Positions 1-5,191 of a stretch of 5,191 bases of DNA are shown piece after piece. Each line of letters opens with the position of its first letter. The first letter of the stretch is position 1. The DNA comes from Zoogloeaceae bacterium (GTDB lineage: Bacteria; Pseudomonadota; Gammaproteobacteria; Burkholderiales; Rhodocyclaceae), in the NCBI GenBank assembly GCA_015657735.1, contig SSSX01000396.1:1-5191 (forward strand), read 5' to 3'. Made by a program: the position numbers and the translations under genes. The notes under the pieces were generated by a model. The model was not told where the DNA came from. It was given only the letters and a program-made list of their open reading frames with translations, and did not search any database.

Positions 1-694
1 CGCCTTCGCCCAGCGCCACCGGGCCGCCGCCGCCCAGCCGGTCGAGCTGGTGCCGCGTGCGCTGTTCAACCCCAATCTGGACGCCACCTGGTTCGCCGCC
101 GTCACCGCGATCATCAACAACATCACCCAGCTCGGCATCCTCCTCACCGGCGCGGCGCTGATCCGCGAACGCGAACACGGCACCATCGAACACCTGCTGG
201 TGATGCCGGTGACACCGCTGGAAATCATGCTCTCGAAGGTGTGGGCGATGGCCGCGGTGGTGCTGGTGGCGTCGTCGCTGTCGCTGCAGGTGGTGGTCAA
301 GGGCGTGCTCGGCGTGACCGTCGCCGGGTCGGCCACGCTGTTTGCGCTGGGCACCCTGCTGTATCTGTTCGCCGCCACCTCGATCGGCATCTTCATGGGC
401 ACGCTGGCGCGCAACATGCCCCAGTTCGGGCTGATGTCCATCCTCGTGCTGCTGCCGCTGCAGATTCTGTCGGGCGCCCTGACGCCCCGCGAAAGCATGC
501 CCGACGTGGTGCGCTGGCTGATGTCGGTGGCCCCGACCACCCACTTCGTCGGCCTCGCCCAGGCCACCCTGTTCCGCAACGCCGGCCTCGACGTGGTGTG
601 GCCGCAGTTCGCGATGGTGGCCCTCATCGGCGCGGTGTTCTTCACCCTCGCCCACCGCCGCCTGCGCCGCACGATCGGCGAGATGCAGGGCTGA
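1..694 (+). CDS. yhhJ: YhhJ-type ABC-2 transporter permease, C-terminal part (5' partial)
   Basis: This is an inner-membrane permease subunit of an ABC-2 type exporter. The reading frame is open from the window edge (first full codon at base 2) to a TGA at 692-694, giving about 230 visible residues. The GTG at base 50 is in frame but is not a credible start, because it falls inside the conserved region just before the Phe-Asn-Pro-Asn-Leu motif typical of the extracytoplasmic domain of this family. Visible-fragment landmarks are: a membrane helix near 29-53; the conserved cytoplasmic segment RERE-HGT-EHLLVMPVTP at 55-72; hydrophobic helices near 82-104, 109-133 and 138-158; the SGALTPRESMP loop near 157-167; and a last helix near 200-218 followed by a basic tail. 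The loop, the PTTHFV segment and the C-terminus closely match my memory of E. coli YhhJ. In that family the permease usually follows an ATPase subunit and an HlyD-like membrane-fusion protein, which would lie to the left. The substrate is unknown. The family call is firm; the symbol is by resemblance only. Confidence 0.9.
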   Translation, partial: AFAQRHRAAAAQPVELVPRALFNPNLDATWFAAVTAIINNITQLGILLTGAALIREREHGTIEHLLVMPVTPLEIMLSKVWAMAAVVLVASSLSLQVVVKGVLGVTVAGSATLFALGTLLYLFAATSIGIFMGTLARNMPQFGLMSILVLLPLQILSGALTPRESMPDVVRWLMSVAPTTHFVGLAQATLFRNAGLDVVWPQFAMVALIGAVFFTLAHRRLRRTIGEMQG

Positions 695-701
695 GCCGGG
701 C

Positions 702-727
702 GCGGCCGGCTAACGCGTGCCGGCCGC
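702..727. terminator. Perfect 9-bp hairpin at the convergent gene junction, possible bidirectional terminator
   Basis: GCGGCCGGC at 702-710 is the exact reverse complement of GCCGGCCGC at 719-727, separated by an 8-base loop that contains ACGCGT. It lies between the + strand permease stop (692-694) and the - strand MFS stop codon (TAG, 710-712), and overlaps the last codons of the MFS gene. Neither strand has a T-run after the stem, so it is not a classical intrinsic terminator. It could slow polymerase from both sides or protect 3' ends. High GC content makes chance hairpins common, so the structure is certain but its role is not. Confidence 0.4.
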
Positions 728-1957
728 CGCGACGTGCAGCGGCGCCTCGCGGATCGGCACATTCACCAGCGCCGCCACCACCGCCAGCGCGATGTCGGCG
801 TACCACATCCAGTCGTAGTTGCCGAAACTCACCAGCGCCAGCCCCCCCAGCCAGGCACCGAAGAAGGCCCCGATCTGGTGCGACAGCAGCGTGAGGCCGA
901 ACAGCGTGCCGAGGTAGCGCACGCCGAACAGCTTGCCGACCAGGCCGGCGGTGGGCGGCACCGTCGCCAGCCAGGTCAGGCCGAGGCCGACCGCGAAGGC
1001 GTAGAAGGTCAGCTCGGTTTTCGGCGCGACCAGGTAGAGCCCCACCAGCACCGCGCGGGAGGCGTACATGATGGCCAGTATCCACTTCATCCGGTAGCGC
1101 TGGCAGAGGGCCCCGGTGGCCAGGCTGCCGACGATGTTGGCGAGGCCGATCAGCGCCAGCGACAAGGCCGACACGCTGGCCGGCAGGCCGCACAGGTCGA
1201 CCGCGCCGGGCAGATGGGTGACCAGGAAGGCGATATGGAAGCCGCAGGTGAAGAAACCGGCGTGCAGGCACCAGTAGCTGCGGTCGGCCAGCGCGATGCG
1301 CAGCTGCTCACCGATCCCGACGCTCGCCGCGGCGGCGGCCGGGCCTTGCGGCTGGCGACACAGCGGCCACGACAGCGGAATCGTCAGCAGCGTGATCGCC
1401 GCCAGGCCGAACAGCGCGGTCACCCAGCCCCAGGTGCCGATCAGGAATTGCGACAGCGGCGCGAACACGAACTGCCCGAACGAACCGCCGGCGTTGATGA
1501 AGCCCGACGCGAAAGCCCGCTTGTGGGGCGGAATCCGCTGGGCGGCGGCGCCGAGGAGGATCGAATGGCTGCCGGCGCCGGCGCCGGCGGCGACCATCAC
1601 GCCGATGCACATCGTCAGCGCCAGTTCGCTGCCGGCGAACGGCGTCAGCGCGAGCCCCGCCGCCAGCACCGCCGCGCCGCCGAGCAGCGAACCGGCCGGG
1701 CCGTAGCGGTCGGCGACGGCGCCGAACAGCGGCTGGGAGACACCCCACACGATCTGCGACACGGCCATCGCGAAGCTGATGCCGGCAATGCCGATGCCGG
1801 TCGCGGTGTTGATCGGCGAAACGTAAAGGCCGAGCGACAGGCGCACGCCGACCGTGATCGCCAGCACCGCGGCGGCGGCCAGGACAAGCGGCCAGTACGC
1901 GGCGGCCGGCTCGGCGGCGCTCGGCTGGCGCGGGAGGGAAGGCTGGGGCTGCGTCAT
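710..1957 (-). CDS. MFS transporter, 12 membrane helices, substrate unknown
   Basis: This is a complete 415-residue major facilitator superfamily protein of the inner membrane, presumably a proton-coupled or exchange carrier of a small solute. The length is normal for a 12-helix MFS protein. A short Pro/Gln/Ala-rich cytoplasmic N-terminus (1-20) precedes helix 1 (about 21-45). The MFS motif A, GAVADRYGPAG, is at 79-89 between helices 2 and 3, and its degenerate counterpart, GALCQRYRMK, is at 282-291 between helices 8 and 9. Helix 4 is Gly/Ala-rich (GAGAG at 125-129). Helix 5 carries GFINAGGSFGQFVFAP at 152-167. An Ala/Gly/Pro-rich loop near 200-215 separates the two halves, and helix 7 holds FFTCGFHIAFLVTHLP at 235-250. 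The last two motifs recall an MFS subgroup related to oxalate/formate and monocarboxylate carriers, but that does not fix the substrate. The ATG at 1955-1957 is the only reasonable start: the upstream frame has a stop at 1994-1996 with no ATG, GTG or TTG between. No clear Shine-Dalgarno sequence precedes it. The gene follows the histidine kinase in the same orientation and converges with the permease gene. Confidence 0.93.
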   Translation of the reverse strand: MTQPQPSLPRQPSAAEPAAAYWPLVLAAAAVLAITVGVRLSLGLYVSPINTATGIGIAGISFAMAVSQIVWGVSQPLFGAVADRYGPAGSLLGGAAVLAAGLALTPFAGSELALTMCIGVMVAAGAGAGSHSILLGAAAQRIPPHKRAFASGFINAGGSFGQFVFAPLSQFLIGTWGWVTALFGLAAITLLTIPLSWPLCRQPQGPAAAAASVGIGEQLRIALADRSYWCLHAGFFTCGFHIAFLVTHLPGAVDLCGLPASVSALSLALIGLANIVGSLATGALCQRYRMKWILAIMYASRAVLVGLYLVAPKTELTFYAFAVGLGLTWLATVPPTAGLVGKLFGVRYLGTLFGLTLLSHQIGAFFGAWLGGLALVSFGNYDWMWYADIALAVVAALVNVPIREAPLHVAAAGTR

Positions 1958-1987
1958 CGGGCGAAGGGGAATGCGTGGATCATCGGA

Positions 1988-2007
1988 ACCGGCTCAAGTC
2001 AGCCGGT
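1988..2007. repeat. 7-bp perfect inverted repeat upstream of the MFS gene
   Basis: ACCGGCT at 1988-1994 and AGCCGGT at 2001-2007 are exact reverse complements around a 6-base loop (CAAGTC). The repeat lies 31-50 bases upstream of the MFS start codon. There is no T-run on either side, so it looks less like a terminator than an operator half-site pair or a leader-RNA hairpin. The dyad is visible directly; the function is inferred and could be chance in this GC-rich DNA. Confidence 0.35.
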
Positions 2008-2018
2008 GAGCATCCCCC

Positions 2019-2038
2019 AAAACGCCCGGCCCGGTCAA

Positions 2039-2054
<16 letters not shown>
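2019..2054 (-). terminator. Candidate intrinsic terminator of the histidine kinase gene
   Basis: Read on the - strand, CGCCCG (2054-2049) pairs with CGGGCG (2028-2023), and inside it GCCC (2045-2042) pairs with GGGC (2032-2029). This makes a 10-bp G/C-only stem with a 3-base bulge (CAA) and a 9-base loop. The stem is followed at once by TTTT (2022-2019), then a G-run. The kinase stop codon (2041-2039) lies in the loop. A GC stem plus a short U-tract is the intrinsic terminator pattern, but four U residues are few, so read-through into the MFS gene remains likely. Confidence 0.45.

Positions 2055-5191
<3,137 letters not shown>

Noticed and set aside
50..52. GTG as a start for a short 214-residue permease.
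   Set aside because: The frame is open to the window edge and the family has a longer N-terminal part. This codon sits within the conserved extracytoplasmic region, so the gene is simply cut by the window.
241..894. A + strand frame overlapping the permease and the end of the MFS gene.
   Set aside because: It is an out-of-frame shadow with His/Arg/Pro-rich low-complexity translation. The permease frame has clear family motifs over the same bases.
642..1271. Out-of-frame - strand frames at 642-1271, 1308-1748, 1980-2681 and 4470-4964.
   Set aside because: They overlap the MFS or kinase reading frames, which carry intact conserved motifs, and their own translations are Arg/Pro/Gly-rich with no domain.
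2009..2038. A sigma-70-like pair on the - strand: TTGACC (2038-2033) and GATGCT (2014-2009) with an 18-base spacer, upstream of the MFS gene.
   Set aside because: The -35 matches 5 of 6 bases but the -10 only 3 of 6, and the -35 lies inside the terminator-like hairpin. This is too weak to annotate as a promoter.

Overview
The window is very GC-rich, tightly packed chromosomal sequence with strong G/C preference at third codon positions. The protein families and codon style fit a high-GC proteobacterium. A betaproteobacterium (Rhodocyclales/Burkholderiales type) is my best guess, but this is inferred from general resemblance and not from a marker gene. I see no RNA gene, insertion sequence, phage gene, CRISPR array or other sign of recent transfer.

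Layout. The left edge (1-694, + strand) holds the C-terminal part of a YhhJ-type ABC-2 transporter permease whose N-terminus lies outside the window. It converges with a complete MFS transporter gene (710-1957, - strand) across a gap of only 15 bases, where a perfect 9-bp GC-rich hairpin sits. Upstream of the MFS gene, in the same orientation and 81 bases away, is the 3' end of a very large multi-sensor hybrid histidine kinase (2039-5191, - strand). It runs off the right edge, and at least 1050 residues are visible. No stretch of more than 300 bases lacks a gene.

How the parts relate. The kinase is an unorthodox phosphorelay protein, with domains in the order end of a PAS domain, PAS, PAS, coiled coil, HisKA, HATPase_c, receiver, receiver, Hpt and C-terminal helical tail. 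Every phosphorelay residue I could check is intact. Its output response regulator is not in the window. The short kinase/MFS intergenic region holds a plausible intrinsic terminator for the kinase, with the kinase stop codon in its loop, and a separate 7-bp hairpin just before the MFS start. The two genes may therefore be transcribed at least partly independently, and a functional link between them is not demonstrated. The ABC permease belongs to a separate + strand unit.

Novelty. The genes belong to well-known families and I do not see a previously undescribed system. The points most worth a second look are the full kinase architecture with its post-Hpt tail and the compact hairpins at the two gene junctions.
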